Source of the DNA: Hymenoscyphus infarciens
Lineage: Eukaryota; Ascomycota; Leotiomycetes; Helotiales; Helotiaceae
Direction: 5' to 3'
Assembly: GCA_001414345.1 (NCBI GenBank)
Contig: LLCB01000378.1
Location: forward strand, 1-49,985
Length of the DNA stretch: 49,985 nucleotides
Shown in pieces: positions 23,131 through 34,307 of the stretch (the stretch's first letter is position 1; the number at the start of each line of letters is the position of its first letter). Under the pieces are notes generated by a model, which saw only the letters and a program-made list of their open reading frames with translations, was not told the origin of the DNA and searched no databases. Position numbers and translations under genes: made by a program.

Positions 23131-25332
23131 CGTAGGGAGACGCCGTCAGCGAAGGGTGTAACCAGTAGTATGTCTATGTTCCTGCTCTCGAAGATCTACT
23201 CTGTAGTCAGGCAATGGGGGGTGGTGAAGCGAAGTGCGAATGATGGCAGTAGTGTGAGGTGTGTTGCAAAGAAGGGGGCGCCCGTGGGTCGCTGGTCCAG
23301 GAATTCAAAGTTGTGGGTGCAGAAAGTAGGTGGTTGAAGATGAAGGTGTTTGTGTCTTGAAGTCGTCCTCGTCCTCGTCCTCGTCGTGTGAATGGATCAG
23401 TGTAGACTGCGCAAGGGCGGGCTGCGGTCGGCCGGTTACAAGTGGGCGATGAGGCGAAGGATCGGATCGTCGTGAATAAGCTCTCGGTTGAAGAAGGGGT
23501 GTTGGGTTGACCGCGGTCGTAAAATGGAGATGCTGCGCAATGGAAAGGAACAAGTGTATCTTTTACCAGTACACGTACTAGTAGGTTGTGGCGACGGCCG
23601 TACTATCGGGAATCGCAAGCGATACGACGATGGGATGGATGGGATGGAGGCGATTGAAAGGCAAGACCTGGTTTAAGGAGCGTGGGTGTGGCAGCTGGCT
23701 GCAACAAGTAAAGTAGTGGAGGTACGAGTAGATGGGACGGCGACGTCGATGCAGAGAGAATCGTGCGTGTTGTTTCAGTCTAAAGGACGACGGGGAAGGG
23801 CGCGTTCAAATGCAACAACCTAAGTCAAGTACAGGGAGCATTGAGCTAAGCCTGACAGCCTGACAGCCTGACAGCCTGACAGCCTGAATCTGGTGGAGGA
23901 CTGGCTTGTTGCTAGTACTGGTAACTGAGAAGCTCGTATGAGATTGGAATTTGGGACGGCCAACTTGGCTTGGCTGGAGTGACAGAATTTCCCCTTCTTT
24001 TGCGTCTGCATGCAGAAACGATGAACGATGCTGGCGTTTGGACCCTGCAGCAGAGCGACGGCCAGACAGCGGGTAAAAGTGACGAGCTTCCGGAGAAATC
24101 GTCCAAGGCGACAAAACAAAACAAAAACGTGGTTGAAGGAGTGTAAAGAAGATAATTGAAACGTGAACCTGAATTCCGGATGGGAAGCAAGTTGCGATGA
24201 GTTCGAGGAGGAAAAAAGAAAACAACTTGGAAGCAACAGTAATTAGCTGGATCGAAATAAATCATTTCGTCGTGACCGGCGGAGATGGAATCATCACCAC
24301 TCATTGGCTGCTTCTCCTGATGCACCCTTGGATGAGGCCCCAAAATCTCAAAATAGGGGCCCAAAGATGGAGAAGCTAACTTCTTGCAGACGCTTGATTA
24401 CGTGGAAGAATGCATCCTAGTGAAGAATTAGATCATCTAATTTCTATTGAGAAAACAGTCAACAACCTCGTTATACCGAAGTATACACCTCAAGTACTTT
24501 TGCTCTTTGCTCTTGGCATCATCGTCGTGGCTGATTCTCCGTCTGGTCTTCCGAATGTCGGGAATCGGGATGGCATCGCGTTCTTCGTAACATTTATTTT
24601 TGGATCAGCCTTAGCCTTGAACAAAGGACTACACGTAGCAAGGGATCAACCAAGTCCACAATACGGGTATCGATCCTACAGACAACTTGCATGTCAACAT
24701 AATACCCGCAGTTAACTCATTACTCGCGCTCACTTGGGAGAATCAACAAGTCAATTTTCCAATTTCTCCAGAATAATTTCAATTCTCATGTGTAATCATT
24801 TGGGTGTACGTGGAGCTCTCAGGTACTGACCCAATACTCTCGGCATATGGAACCGCTTAGCTTACGATCTCGAGCACGGCAGTGAAATCTGGGGTCCTCG
24901 CCTCCCAAGTGCAGCCTTCTTCAGATAGCCTTGAGATAGGCGTCTTCTTCAATACGGAGAATCTTAGCTTTTACGTACTCTATTTCCTGGCTAACAAACC
25001 CAAGAAAGCCCTTTACTGGCTCGCAAATTTGACATAGCAAACACCAACAAATCGGAGTCGTGATTTCAAAAGCTGAAAACAACCCCTTCTCTCAGCTCCC
25101 AACTACCGTTTCCCACACCACAAGCCGTTTCCCTACAACCAGGAACTTATGGACTGTCATATTTTGCCCCTCATTTCCAATCCCGCTTCCCAGCCAGGTT
25201 TTTGTGTATCAAATTTCACTATCAGAGGAGCCGGAAAGCCAATAGTACAGTACTCTGTTATTCAAAAGATCCCTCTTAACTCCTTTCCATGCCCCCATAT
25301 ACGTGAAAACAACAGCCCCTTCCTTATTCTAT
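23131..25332. other. Intergenic, 2.2 kb between SEL1-type and ERV46 genes
   Basis: The first kilobase is the likely promoter and leader of the minus-strand Sel1 gene, with a cgtcctcgtcctcg tract near 23,365. A perfect octamer array lies at 23,851. A 101-codon plus-strand frame (24410-24715) starts with ATG and has two hydrophobic stretches, but has no homology I recognise and is left uncalled. The part before 25,333 is the 3' side of ERV46. Confidence 0.4.
23851..23887. repeat. (CCTGACAG)4 octamer tandem repeat
   Basis: Four perfect CCTGACAG units plus a partial CCTGA, lying about 720 bp upstream of the Sel1-protein start codon. Perfect copies suggest recent slippage. It could vary in length between strains. 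Confidence 0.85.
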
Positions 25333-26819
25333 TCACATGGTTTTAGATTGAAGTTTTCTCAATCGAGTTCCACCCTCGTACAACCCACGGTCAACGGCAG
25401 CCGCAACGGTCAAAGTACCTCCAATAATTGCACAAAGACCGGTCAAGAAGCCCGTAAAGGTCTTGGATCTCTCTTCTCGGTTGATGACTTTCATTGGTGA
25501 GATATCCTACACATTTGTTAGAGCTGAGAGAGATTAAAAAAGGCGAAAATACTTGCATATGAGAAGAAAACACCTGGAATACCGCCTCGAGCGTGGACCT
25601 TCTCCTTGTGGCCTTCAGCAGCATCATCGCCACCCATCAAACTACGGCGATGGCTGGTGACCGAGTATTGATGGCTTTCGACACTTCCATCATTTTGATG
25701 TCCATAAGCTCCAAGTCCGACATTGTCGCTGGGCGAGGAGGAACTTGAAGTGTCCCATCCCAAAGGAAGATACGAAGTCGACACAACCTTGACAAAGTAC
25801 ATGAAATTGTAGTTTGGGTCATTGGTGATTTGCTCGGTGTTGTCCAATGGGTTAACATGGTGGTTGGTCCATAAATTGGTCTTGGTGCTTCTCTTGTTGG
25901 TCAATTCCTCTGGGAGTTGTGGTCCGAATCGAAGAGAGTGGATCTCGTGGGTAAAGACATGGCCACCTTCAACTGGGGTGTCATAATAGTTGTTGAGATC
26001 GTGAACGTGCATGTTTCCGTTGCTGAAACTGCGTCCTGGGGCAATGTGGAAGTTGCCAATAACCTTGTTGACTCGCAGACCTCCCTCAATTCGGCATCCT
26101 TCCTTTCTCTGGGAATCCAATCGCTCTCCATAATGTTCGCGCTCGCATTGCTCAACGTTCTCTCCTCTCCCGAAAGCCCACGAGACACTAGCATAAGCCT
26201 CTCTAACTTCATCGCAAGTGTTACAGCAGCCGGTTTTTTGGGCATTTGCTGGAGGGGTTGCACCATAACATCCACCACAGTATTCTGGATCGAGATGGGT
26301 CGCCTTGTCGTCCTCGGAGTGCCTGCCACAAAATTAATGATTTGTTCCTACTGCAGGATAGCCTCGTCCAAGAACTTACAAGTCCAAAGCCTTAACGTCT
26401 ATAACACGTCCACCCTCTGCTTGGGGCGACAATCTAACCTTACTAACACCGTGCATGACGCCAACTTGCTGTTCCCCAGAAACATCCATCACATCCAAGG
26501 TCAAAAGCTCGCATGGTATCCGGGGGAAAGTAATGTTCAAATGGATTTCCATCTTTTCACCTAATCAGAGGCGCATAATTAGCCATCGCATTCTCTTACT
26601 TTTTTGCATCACCCAGGGAAACCAACCTCGACCCTTATCCACAATCAATTCGGGGTGGATGACGATGCGCCTATAGTCTGCCCATTCCCCCCAGGCAAGC
26701 CAGAAAACGATGAGCAGTGAAGCTATCGTGACAATACCTCCCGAGGTAGTCCGTACTCTCGCCTCATCCACCGTCTTTGTAAAGGCATCTAACCGCGTAA
26801 ACCTCGATTTTGGTGCCAT
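25333..26819 (-). CDS. ERV46: COPII vesicle cargo receptor Erv46 (437 aa)
   Basis: Four exons: 26819-26627, 26560-26380, 26322-25557 and 25506-25333; introns of 66, 57 and 50 nt. Erv46 pairs with Erv41 and cycles between ER and Golgi to retrieve leaked ER-resident proteins. Residues 1-25 are the conserved cytosolic start (RFTRLDAFTKTVDEARVRTT), followed by a membrane segment at about 29-48, a large luminal domain with HLDPEYCGGCYGA and a CC-x2-C cluster (about 135-160), an IEGGLRVNKVIGNFHIAPGR block, and a second membrane segment at about 400-420 with a short Arg/Lys-rich cytosolic tail. The length fits the family. The last intron uses a GC donor (tat|gcaagt), and only this splice joins GVFFSY to DISPMKVI, a join conserved in the family. 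It shares an upstream region with divergent MEX67. Confidence 0.93.
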
Positions 26820-27662
26820 CGTGTGAGGATTCGAAAATTATTGTTCGAAAGTGTTGCTTGTGATAATCCTAGTTAAACGACACAGCGACGCCTCGCGCAG
26901 GCAAGAATTGAGCAGAAGTTCTCAAAGATACATAAAGTTGAAATTGGCCAGCCCAATTGGTGGTCGAAATTCAAAAGTAAAAAGAAGACAATGTTTTCTA
27001 ATGCGATGTCGAGAACGCGGGCGCAGAAGAGAATGAATACCTACCGGCTGAGGACAGCTTGCCAGTAATTCGTAACCTGGTACGAGTACCATAGCCCACT
27101 ACGGAGCTAGAGCGGGCCGAGTTCGAGGTAAGGTGTAAGGTACCTGAATTTAATAATTGAAAAGCGGCAATGGCCACCAACCAATAAATACATTTAATTC
27201 TAACAGTCGTTATGGCAACCTGAGAATTGAGTCATTGATTGAAGAAAGCCTCGTTCCTGTTAGGCTGTCAAACACGACATTTGATCATTCACGGTTTGCC
27301 TCGTCAAAATCGAAACACTATCACATGACTAAGGTTCTTTTATGACTCCAAAAGTTTTCTCCGAAGTCCCCCCAGCCTTCTCTCCAAAGCATCGTCCAAC
27401 TTTCCTTTGATCAAAAACACAACCTCTGCGCCGTCTTAAACACCAAAGAAATCCACGAAACAAACACCTTTCATTCTCCATTCCCTTCGTCAAAGTCCTT
27501 TCCGACACTCGTTTCTGGTGTAAACGTCTTCCAACTCCTCCACCACCCGACTTCACCATCAGTTCATCGCCCCATCGACCCCTCCTCCACCACACTTAAT
27601 ACGAAATTCTTGCCTCGCACAAAGACTCGCACTTCAAATAACGATACAAACATCTCGAAATA
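26820..27662. promoter_or_regulatory. Divergent promoter between ERV46 and MEX67
   Basis: 843 bp separate the two start codons. The MEX67 side (27,340-27,600) is pyrimidine-rich on the plus strand (ccccccagccttctctcc and similar), a common layout of fungal core promoters and leaders. No canonical TATA box is obvious on either side, as expected for housekeeping genes. Specific factor sites are not claimed. Confidence 0.5.
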
Positions 27663-29892
27663 ATGCTCCAACGTGCGTCGCCCGCGCCGAGGGGCCCCAG
27701 AAATGCCTCCCCAAATGTGCGTGGCCGAGGTGGAGTCCAGAAGCGCAAGGCCGGTCCTTCTCGAGTCGACAAAGATGGAGATTTGGTGATGGACCCTACT
27801 GCCGCTGCCGACAAGCGCAGAGCAGCCAGAAGTCAACTTGGGGGAAGCGGATCGACCAGAGGGCAAGGAACCGGGCGTGCAAATGGGGGTCCTTCTTCCC
27901 GCGGAGGAACTGCTGGCATGATCAAAGCACAGCAGGCCATCATTAGAGGCTTGAGTTCGAAACAGTCGCAGGCAAACGTCTTGGAATCGCGCATTACTAC
28001 CAGCGGAACTCGACTTCAAATCGGAGGCTTGAGCTCAAGCAAGGCCGCCGCCAATCCTGATGGTGGTGTAGAAAGCTTGCTAGCATTTCTGGAGCGAAAA
28101 GCAAGCGGTCTGGACAACGATTCCAACAAAGCTGTGAAGATAAAAAAGGTATGTTATAGATTCGGTTGTGGGGTCATGGAGGTTCTTGTACCGTCGACGT
28201 TGAAAAGACCCGTCCGTCATATGCCAATCTTCCACGGGTCGAGGTTTCCTCGACATATTTGCCTTTAGCGCACCATGATCCACATTCGCTCTCAAGGTTG
28301 TTATACCTTGCTAACATCAATTTAGTCACTGAAACAGGGTGACTTGATCATAATCACCGCCAGCCCGGAGGATATCGACAGAATAAAGAGGTTGGACAAT
28401 TTTATATTCGCCGGTGCTACTTTAAGTATCCAACCATATGAAATAATGGACAAGAACAAGAACAAGGAAGATGTCTCCCGCAAGGCGCAAGAAACCAAAG
28501 AACAGTTTCGTAGTATCCTAGCCACGAGATATAATGCGGAACTCAAGCTTTTGGATTTGTCCGCTCTCGCAAAGGATGCTGGCTTGATACAAATGGGTGT
28601 CTTTGATGGTACCACTACAACCTCCAAAGTATTTCCCGCCCTCATGGTCGTCTGTGACGGATTATTCAAGACCAGACACGACAAACGGGAAGCTATTATC
28701 AGTGTCACTCTCGCCGACAACGAATTATCTAACGTGGCCGATGTCGCTGCTCTTGCGCAAACCTTTCCAGATATTCAAAATCTCGACCTGTCACGGAATC
28801 AAATCGCCCAACTGGACTCGCTGGATGCTTGGGGGAACAGGTTACGCAACATTACAACGCTCATACTCACCGGAAATCCCATCGAACCACAATTACCTTC
28901 TCTGCAAGCCCAACTTTTGAAAAAATATCCACGCCTCGAAGTTCTCAACGGAGTTCAGTTTAGAACACCGGAAGAAGTTGCAGCATCCCTACAAACTACA
29001 AATTTCCCCATTGGAAATGCTGCGCCCGACTTCCGGGACGTTGGCCAGGTTGGGGAAAACTTTATACGACAATTCGTCGTACTCTACGATACAAATCGGT
29101 CTGCGCTATTGACAAACTTCTACGATGCACATTCCGTGGTCTCAATATCAATCAACATGACAGCACCACGAGGCCTACGAGATGCAAAAAACCTGGTAGC
29201 AATACCTTCATGGGCGCCGTACCGCGAATATTCTCGGAACTTGGTGAAAATCAACCACCTCAATGCACAAATGAATCGCCTTCATCGAGGCAGCCAAGCA
29301 ATTAACACTGTTTGGGCCGCATTACCTGCGACACGACACCCGGATATCTCTACCCGAGCCGACAAATATCTGATCGAATGCAATCCTTTGCCAGGTCTGG
29401 CGGACCCCACAGGCCAGAGTCCTCGTGGAGTTGATGGATTGATAGTCACGGTGCATGGAGAATTCGAGGAACAAAATGACAAACAAGAACAACACCTACG
29501 AAGCTTCTCACGAACCTTTGTTTTGGGACCCGGAGGACCCGGTGGGCCACCGATCAGAGTTGTCAGTGATATGATGACTCTTCGAGCTTTTGCACCATTG
29601 ACCTCCCCCCGAAATATTCCTATCGAATCGGCGCCCGCTCCAGCACCTGTTGCTGCTACTGGAAATCCACAGCAAGAGGCTTTGGCGATGCAGTTGGTTG
29701 AGCGGACTGGACTGATGCTCAATTACGCTGTTCTTTGCCTTGCGGAAACGGGATGGGATATCGAAAGGGCATTTGTAGCTTTCCAAACTAATAGGGTAAG
29801 CTCATACTCCTCCGACCTCACAAGATACATTACTAATAACCCCATAGGATAAGCTACCAGCAGATGCATTCGCGAATGGAAACTTCCGATGA
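27663..29892 (+). CDS. MEX67: mRNA export receptor Mex67 (666 aa)
   Basis: Three exons: 27663-28148, 28326-29795 and 29848-29892, with introns of 177 and 52 nt (gtatgt/ttag; gtaagc/atag), both phase 0. Mex67 pairs with Mtr2 and carries mRNPs through the nuclear pore. The N-terminus is Gly/Arg/Ser-rich (RGRGG, RGGTAGM), followed by an RNA-binding-like fold (about 160-285), leucine-rich repeats (about 288-370: LADNELSNV, LDLSRNQI, LILTGNPIEP), an NTF2-like domain (about 406-565: FIRQFVVLYDTNRSALLTNFYD) and a C-terminal UBA-like TAP-C domain (about 612-666: LNYAVLCLAETGWDIERAF) whose last 15 codons lie in the tiny third exon. Ending at intron 2 would truncate the FG-nucleoporin-binding domain, which supports the splice. 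Confidence 0.94.
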
Positions 29893-31492
29893 ACGCATCA
29901 AATCAACTGGGGACGAATTACGAAACGGGGAGGGAAGGGAAGAAGAATGAAGGAATGTATAGAAGAAGCTTTGCCAGGCAGAAGAAATAAGCCAGCAAGC
30001 GAATGTACAAAGATCAAGTTATGGGAGGGATATTATTGTTTGTTTGTTGCCGCTGCGTTTCGTTCCGCGTATGCGATGGGATGGACTTTTTTTAAGTGAG
30101 GTTTATTTCCACGAGAGATTGCCTACATATACAATTACGCAGTTTCGCGTGGTCTTTGCTATTATGGGAGAGCGGGGACTTCTTATGGAGGATGGCGAAA
30201 ATTGACGGAAGGAATGGGAGGGAAGGGATGTGGGGGGGTGATGAAAATGAAGATACTTCGCTACTCCATTTTTTGAGGTCTTCTCTTGCTGTGATTTGTG
30301 TCAGCCGGTGATTTGGAAAAGAGGATAGATTGGTGGGGGGTAGAGTGTTGGAGATACTTCGTGCTTTCATTTTTCTTCTTCTTGGAGTTAGTATATAAAA
30401 GGGGATTGGAATATAACATTATGGATACAAAATACGGGTGACGAACTTGTTTTGAATTTCCTTATACAAACCCATGTGAGTACTTTCATGGTACTTCACG
30501 GCTTACCCCCAAGTAACTCATGTAATGCACGGCTTACTTGCGGGATACTTGACAGTGAGAAATCCAACTTCTAGCTTATTTTACCAAGTAGAACGATGAA
30601 CGACATTCTTACCATGACTTGGTTGTTTACTCATTCGTTAAACTCAGTATAATTAGTGCGGGATTACGTCAATTTCACCCTTAAACAGTGAATTCAGTAA
30701 AGGGAATAGTGATACAATAATAGTTTTATTGCACATCACAGTTTTTTCAATTTGTCCTAGAGCTTCAGACAAACAGCTCACGATTAGAGGGAAGTGAAGG
30801 TCCCATGGAAGGATAGTGAAACTTGTCTTTTACCCTTTCGTTGCACCTCGCAAATTTCTAATTGTCTCGAGCTTTGTGGAGTAAGGAACGTAGATCAGAT
30901 GGAAAACAATTCTTGGATATTTGGTGAAAAGTTCAAATTACGTTATGACGAAGTGAAGATCGTACTTGTAGTAACCTGGGAGGTGAGCGATGAGTGCTTT
31001 TTGCTTTCAGGCTAGCTATTTATAGGTTATCTACAAATAGCTGGGCAGAGAAAGCTAAGTATATTACGGCTAAATTCTATTGGTTTGGAGCTACGGTTTG
31101 AGATTGGTTTTTTCTTCGTTATTCCAAGGTAGAATAATATTTTCCTCTCGAGTGAGGTCTGAGACTCTTACTATGGCTATCGTTATATATCGCCGAAGTT
31201 TTGAATTTTTTTTAAAGAATATCTCCATCAATCTTGACAAAACGAGAGACCCGAAGTTATAAGGGTTTGAGCCTGAGGTGCCGGGTTAAGGCTAAGATAA
31301 GAATGAATACCCAGCCCTAGGCATTAGTTCTCGGAGGTAAATCAAGTCCACCGTTTTCGTGCGTCGGTAGAGCTGGATAAAAAGTAAAATCACAAAACCA
31401 AGAGCGACTCTTGATATGGAGGATGTGTCGTATACTATCTACTCTTGACGTTCTATTCCTCTTGACCTCGGCCCTCACAAAAGTCGCAAAAT
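29893..31492. other. Intergenic between convergent MEX67 and HPP genes
   Basis: 1.6 kb of AT-leaning single-copy DNA holding the 3' regions of both flanking genes. Short frames (for example 30092-30370 minus, 30794-31015 plus) show no domain. No RNA gene or repeat was recognised. Confidence 0.4.
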
Positions 31493-32736
31493 TTAAACAA
31501 CTCCCTCTGTCTTCTCACTCTCTTCGCATCCAGACCCAGAACTCACACTCCCCCCAACATCCCCAAGTACCAACCGTCCTCTCAACCCCTCCAAAACCCT
31601 TGTCTCGTCACCCGTAAGTAATACCCATTCAGGTGAAGCAATCCTCTCTTTCGTAACCGAAATCCAGGGGTTTTGATGATTTTCGAACTGCCCATTCGTT
31701 TGCATGCCCCCATTTACTCTTTCCCCATCCAATCTCTCAATATCAGAGTCTGCTCGAGGGGAAAGAGAACCCGAACTCCACCAGTAAAGAGGGAATTGGC
31801 GTTGGAGGTTGTTTAAGAGACAGGCCACTGCGACCAAGAGGGTACTTCCTAGGAGTGTTATGGGGATTAGGAACCCTAGGAATGAGTCAGTTTAGTCGTA
31901 TTGATAATGTCCGATTTGGGCTGAGTATGGGACCAAATGTTGACTCTCGGAAATTTCGGGGATGGCTCGGGATGGTAAATAAAGAGGGGGAGGGGGGAGG
32001 CCGGTTGAGGAGGGAGAAGTTTACAGGAGAGGGCTGTTATTTCGGGGCTTGTTGCTGCCAGCACTGGAGAGGTGTTAGCTGTTTTTGTATCTTGGCCGTG
32101 TTTGTGTTTTGAGGGTGTGGATGTGGATGTGGATGTGGATGTGGAAATGCCTAGAGAAGATATGAGACACAAGAGAGAGCGAGTTGATTGTCTTACGAGC
32201 AGTAGCACCAGCAGGTGGATAAACAGTCTTTGTGAACCCCATAAACGCAGACGTCAAGCCAACAGCAAGAGCCCCAGCAATCCAACGTAGATTGTCAAAA
32301 TGTGAACTCAGTTGAAAAAGTTTCGTGACACCTACACCAATAATGGTAGCGAAAACTTGACCGAGGATAGCATTTCGAGGTTGTGCCAGGGGTGAATCGA
32401 TGGTTTGATATTCAAGGATTGCTGCTGCTCCCTTGGTTTTTTTAGCATGATGAACTTCAAAAGAGGGCTTAGGGAGCTTACGAATGAAGCAATAATAATA
32501 GGTGTACCATGAGCCGCCAGTAAATCAGATTGAAATACAGCTTCAACAACCAATATTCCCGAGAAAGCACCAACAAAGGCCCAAAACCAAACCAACACAT
32601 TCCCAACTTGCTCTTGCGGCTCCTCTCGATACCCGAGAAACCTTGATATGGACTTGGGAAGGAGATGAAGTCTCGGCCGGGGAATAACGCGATTGACATA
32701 GTAGTCGATATCGAAATTAAAAGACGGGCAATTCAT
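31493..32736 (-). CDS. HPP-family integral membrane protein (303 aa)
   Basis: Four exons: 32736-32482, 32431-32197, 32063-32025 (39 nt) and 31875-31493; introns of 50, 133, 149 nt. The start is the ATG at 32736, giving MNCPSFNFDIDYYVN, which fits the family's usual beginning; an in-frame upstream Met would only add a hydrophobic leader. Family hallmarks are PRPRLHLLP, FLGYREEP, VWFWAFVGAFSG, HGTPIIIASFGAAAILEY (rebuilt across intron 1), SPLAQPRN, and the signature reading YPPAGAT, where most members have HPPAGAT. Four or five membrane segments are followed by a hydrophilic tail. HPP proteins include nitrite transporters of plant plastids and cyanobacteria; the fungal substrate is unknown. The 39-nt third exon joins ALLAATSPEITALS to the last membrane segment. 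Confidence 0.88.
32115..32144. repeat. (GGATGT)n microsatellite in an HPP-gene intron
   Basis: Four to five perfect hexamer units lie wholly inside intron 2 of the HPP-family gene (32196-32064). This explains the larger than usual intron and why an intron-reading frame shows a Ser-Thr repeat. Confidence 0.85.
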
Positions 32737-33785
32737 TGAGGAAATGGATGAGGGTTGTAGAACACTGGTTGCCACCAAAAGAAAGAGCGACCGAAATATC
32801 AAAGTACAAAATAAGAGCAAAGAACAAAGGAAACCCAGCCGAACCTTACTTCATATGCCTCACCTGCAAACCTACAAACCAACGCCCAACCCACAAACCT
32901 TGTAACTAGTGACAATTGGAAAATGTATCTCCGGAGGACATGTCGTACAAAGAAGGTAGATCAATGAATTTACCATATCGTAGTTTAGGACGCTTGCATC
33001 CCTGCCGGAAGGCCGCATTTTCGTTCCCCACATAGGTTTTTGGTTTGGTTTGGTATTCATACTCGGATCCAAGCGTATTAGGCTTATGCCGGTGGGCTTA
33101 CTTGCTTCTTCATGAATTTCCGTAAACTCAAATCAATTCCTGGGGAGAGTGCAGGATGACGAGAATTACGTGCTGAGCACGTCCAATTAGTCGCGTGGTG
33201 AAGTGACGGTGTACAATAACGGGTGAGGGGATCTGTGTTTGGCGATGCTGGAAAGGGAAGCCATGACACACAGAAATATTCTGACTGGTGGACTGGTGAG
33301 AAGACGTCAGCGTCAACATTAGCCTCGTGTTGTAGTGGAATGTGGCATGAATAGTCGGGATGGCTTGGGATTTAAGTATAAAAGATATTGAGCTTGTTAC
33401 AGTACTCGTAGCTGATTTGCATTTGGAGGACGAGGCGGAGATCCGATGCCAACGAATTGACTTCCTTGAGACGCTCGTCTTGAGACACTCGTTGACCCGA
33501 GAAAGAGTAGGGGATACAAGGTAAAGCTAATGATATTGAGGTAAGTAATTCGAAATCGTGGAAAGTAGATTCCAGACGCTCATGAAGTTCTCCAAGGTGA
33601 AGAAATCGAGAGAAGTGCCCCACCATGAGAGCTGGATTAACACCTCAGGCAACAAAGGCACGAATTCCGAATATCCGCTTGCCCCTCCTCCCAGCTCCAG
33701 ATTTGAAGAGCAAACCTCCACCACCTACCTTCGCCTACCTAGGTACCTCAGTTCTACCTAGCAGAAGCATTTCTCGAATGGATCG
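32737..33785. promoter_or_regulatory. Divergent region between HPP-family gene and DPH4
   Basis: About 1.05 kb between divergent start codons. It is single-copy and without a supported ORF. The last 100 bp before DPH4 are C-rich on the plus strand (cccctcctcccagctcc, cctacct) and end with a four-codon upstream ORF overlapping the DPH4 start. Confidence 0.45.
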
Positions 33786-33789
33786 ATGA
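33778..33789 (+). promoter_or_regulatory. Minimal uORF overlapping the DPH4 start codon
   Basis: ATG GAT CGA TGA at 33778-33789 encodes Met-Asp-Arg, and its TGA (33787-33789) overlaps the DPH4 ATG (33786-33788) as ATGA. If the transcript starts upstream, ribosomes would meet this ATG first and could reinitiate at the overlapping start. Confidence 0.5.
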
Positions 33790-34307
33790 CTTATACATCA
33801 ACCCATTACGAAATCCTCGGTCTCCCCGAAGCCATTCGCAATGAATCGCACATTCCGGCGCAGACCCTGAAGAGTGCTTATCGAAGGGCCTTGCTTCAAA
33901 ACCACCCCGATAAATCACAAGTCCAGAACAAGGCCTCCTTACACACCGGAGCCAGCATACACTCCATAGACCAGATATCCGAAGCTTTTCAAATCCTCTC
34001 CAACTCTCGCTCCCGAGCCACGTACGACAAAGAATTGAAACTACAACGCGAGACCGCCAATACAGAGGGTGCAAAGGAAGGGCAAGGGCAAGCGTTTCGC
34101 ACAGGAGTTGAGACGGTAGATTTGGACGATTTGGAGGTGGACGATGATCAGAACCTCTGGTACAGGAGCTGCAGATGCGGTGATGAACGCGGTTTTCTCA
34201 TTGCAGAAACGGATCTAGAAGAAGCTGCAGAGGACGGCGAGGTCAATGTTGGATGCCGAGGGTGTAGCCTTTGGCTCAAGGTACAATTTGGCGTTATCGA
34301 GGACTGA
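33786..34307 (+). CDS. DPH4: Diphthamide biosynthesis J-protein Dph4 (173 aa)
   Basis: Single exon. Residues 6-82 are a J domain (HYEILGL...AYRRALLQNHPDKS...AFQILSNSRSRATYD) with the HPD tripeptide at 40-42. Residues 110-168 are a DPH-type (CSL) zinc finger: DLDDLEVD, then Cys129-x-Cys131 and Cys157-x2-Cys160, ending LWLKVQF. Dph4 (Jjj3 in budding yeast) stimulates Hsp70 and supports the Dph1-Dph2 step that modifies a histidine of eEF2. Length and domain order match the family. The insert around residues 45-60, between HPD and helix IV, is slightly long. The start is fixed by the J domain; the ATG eight bases upstream is out of frame. Confidence 0.93.
   Translation: MTYTSTHYEILGLPEAIRNESHIPAQTLKSAYRRALLQNHPDKSQVQNKASLHTGASIHSIDQISEAFQILSNSRSRATYDKELKLQRETANTEGAKEGQGQAFRTGVETVDLDDLEVDDDQNLWYRSCRCGDERGFLIAETDLEEAAEDGEVNVGCRGCSLWLKVQFGVIED

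Noticed and set aside
24410..24715. 101-codon ORF with two hydrophobic stretches
   Set aside because: No homology recognised and no supporting signals; hydrophobic stretches of this length are common by chance.
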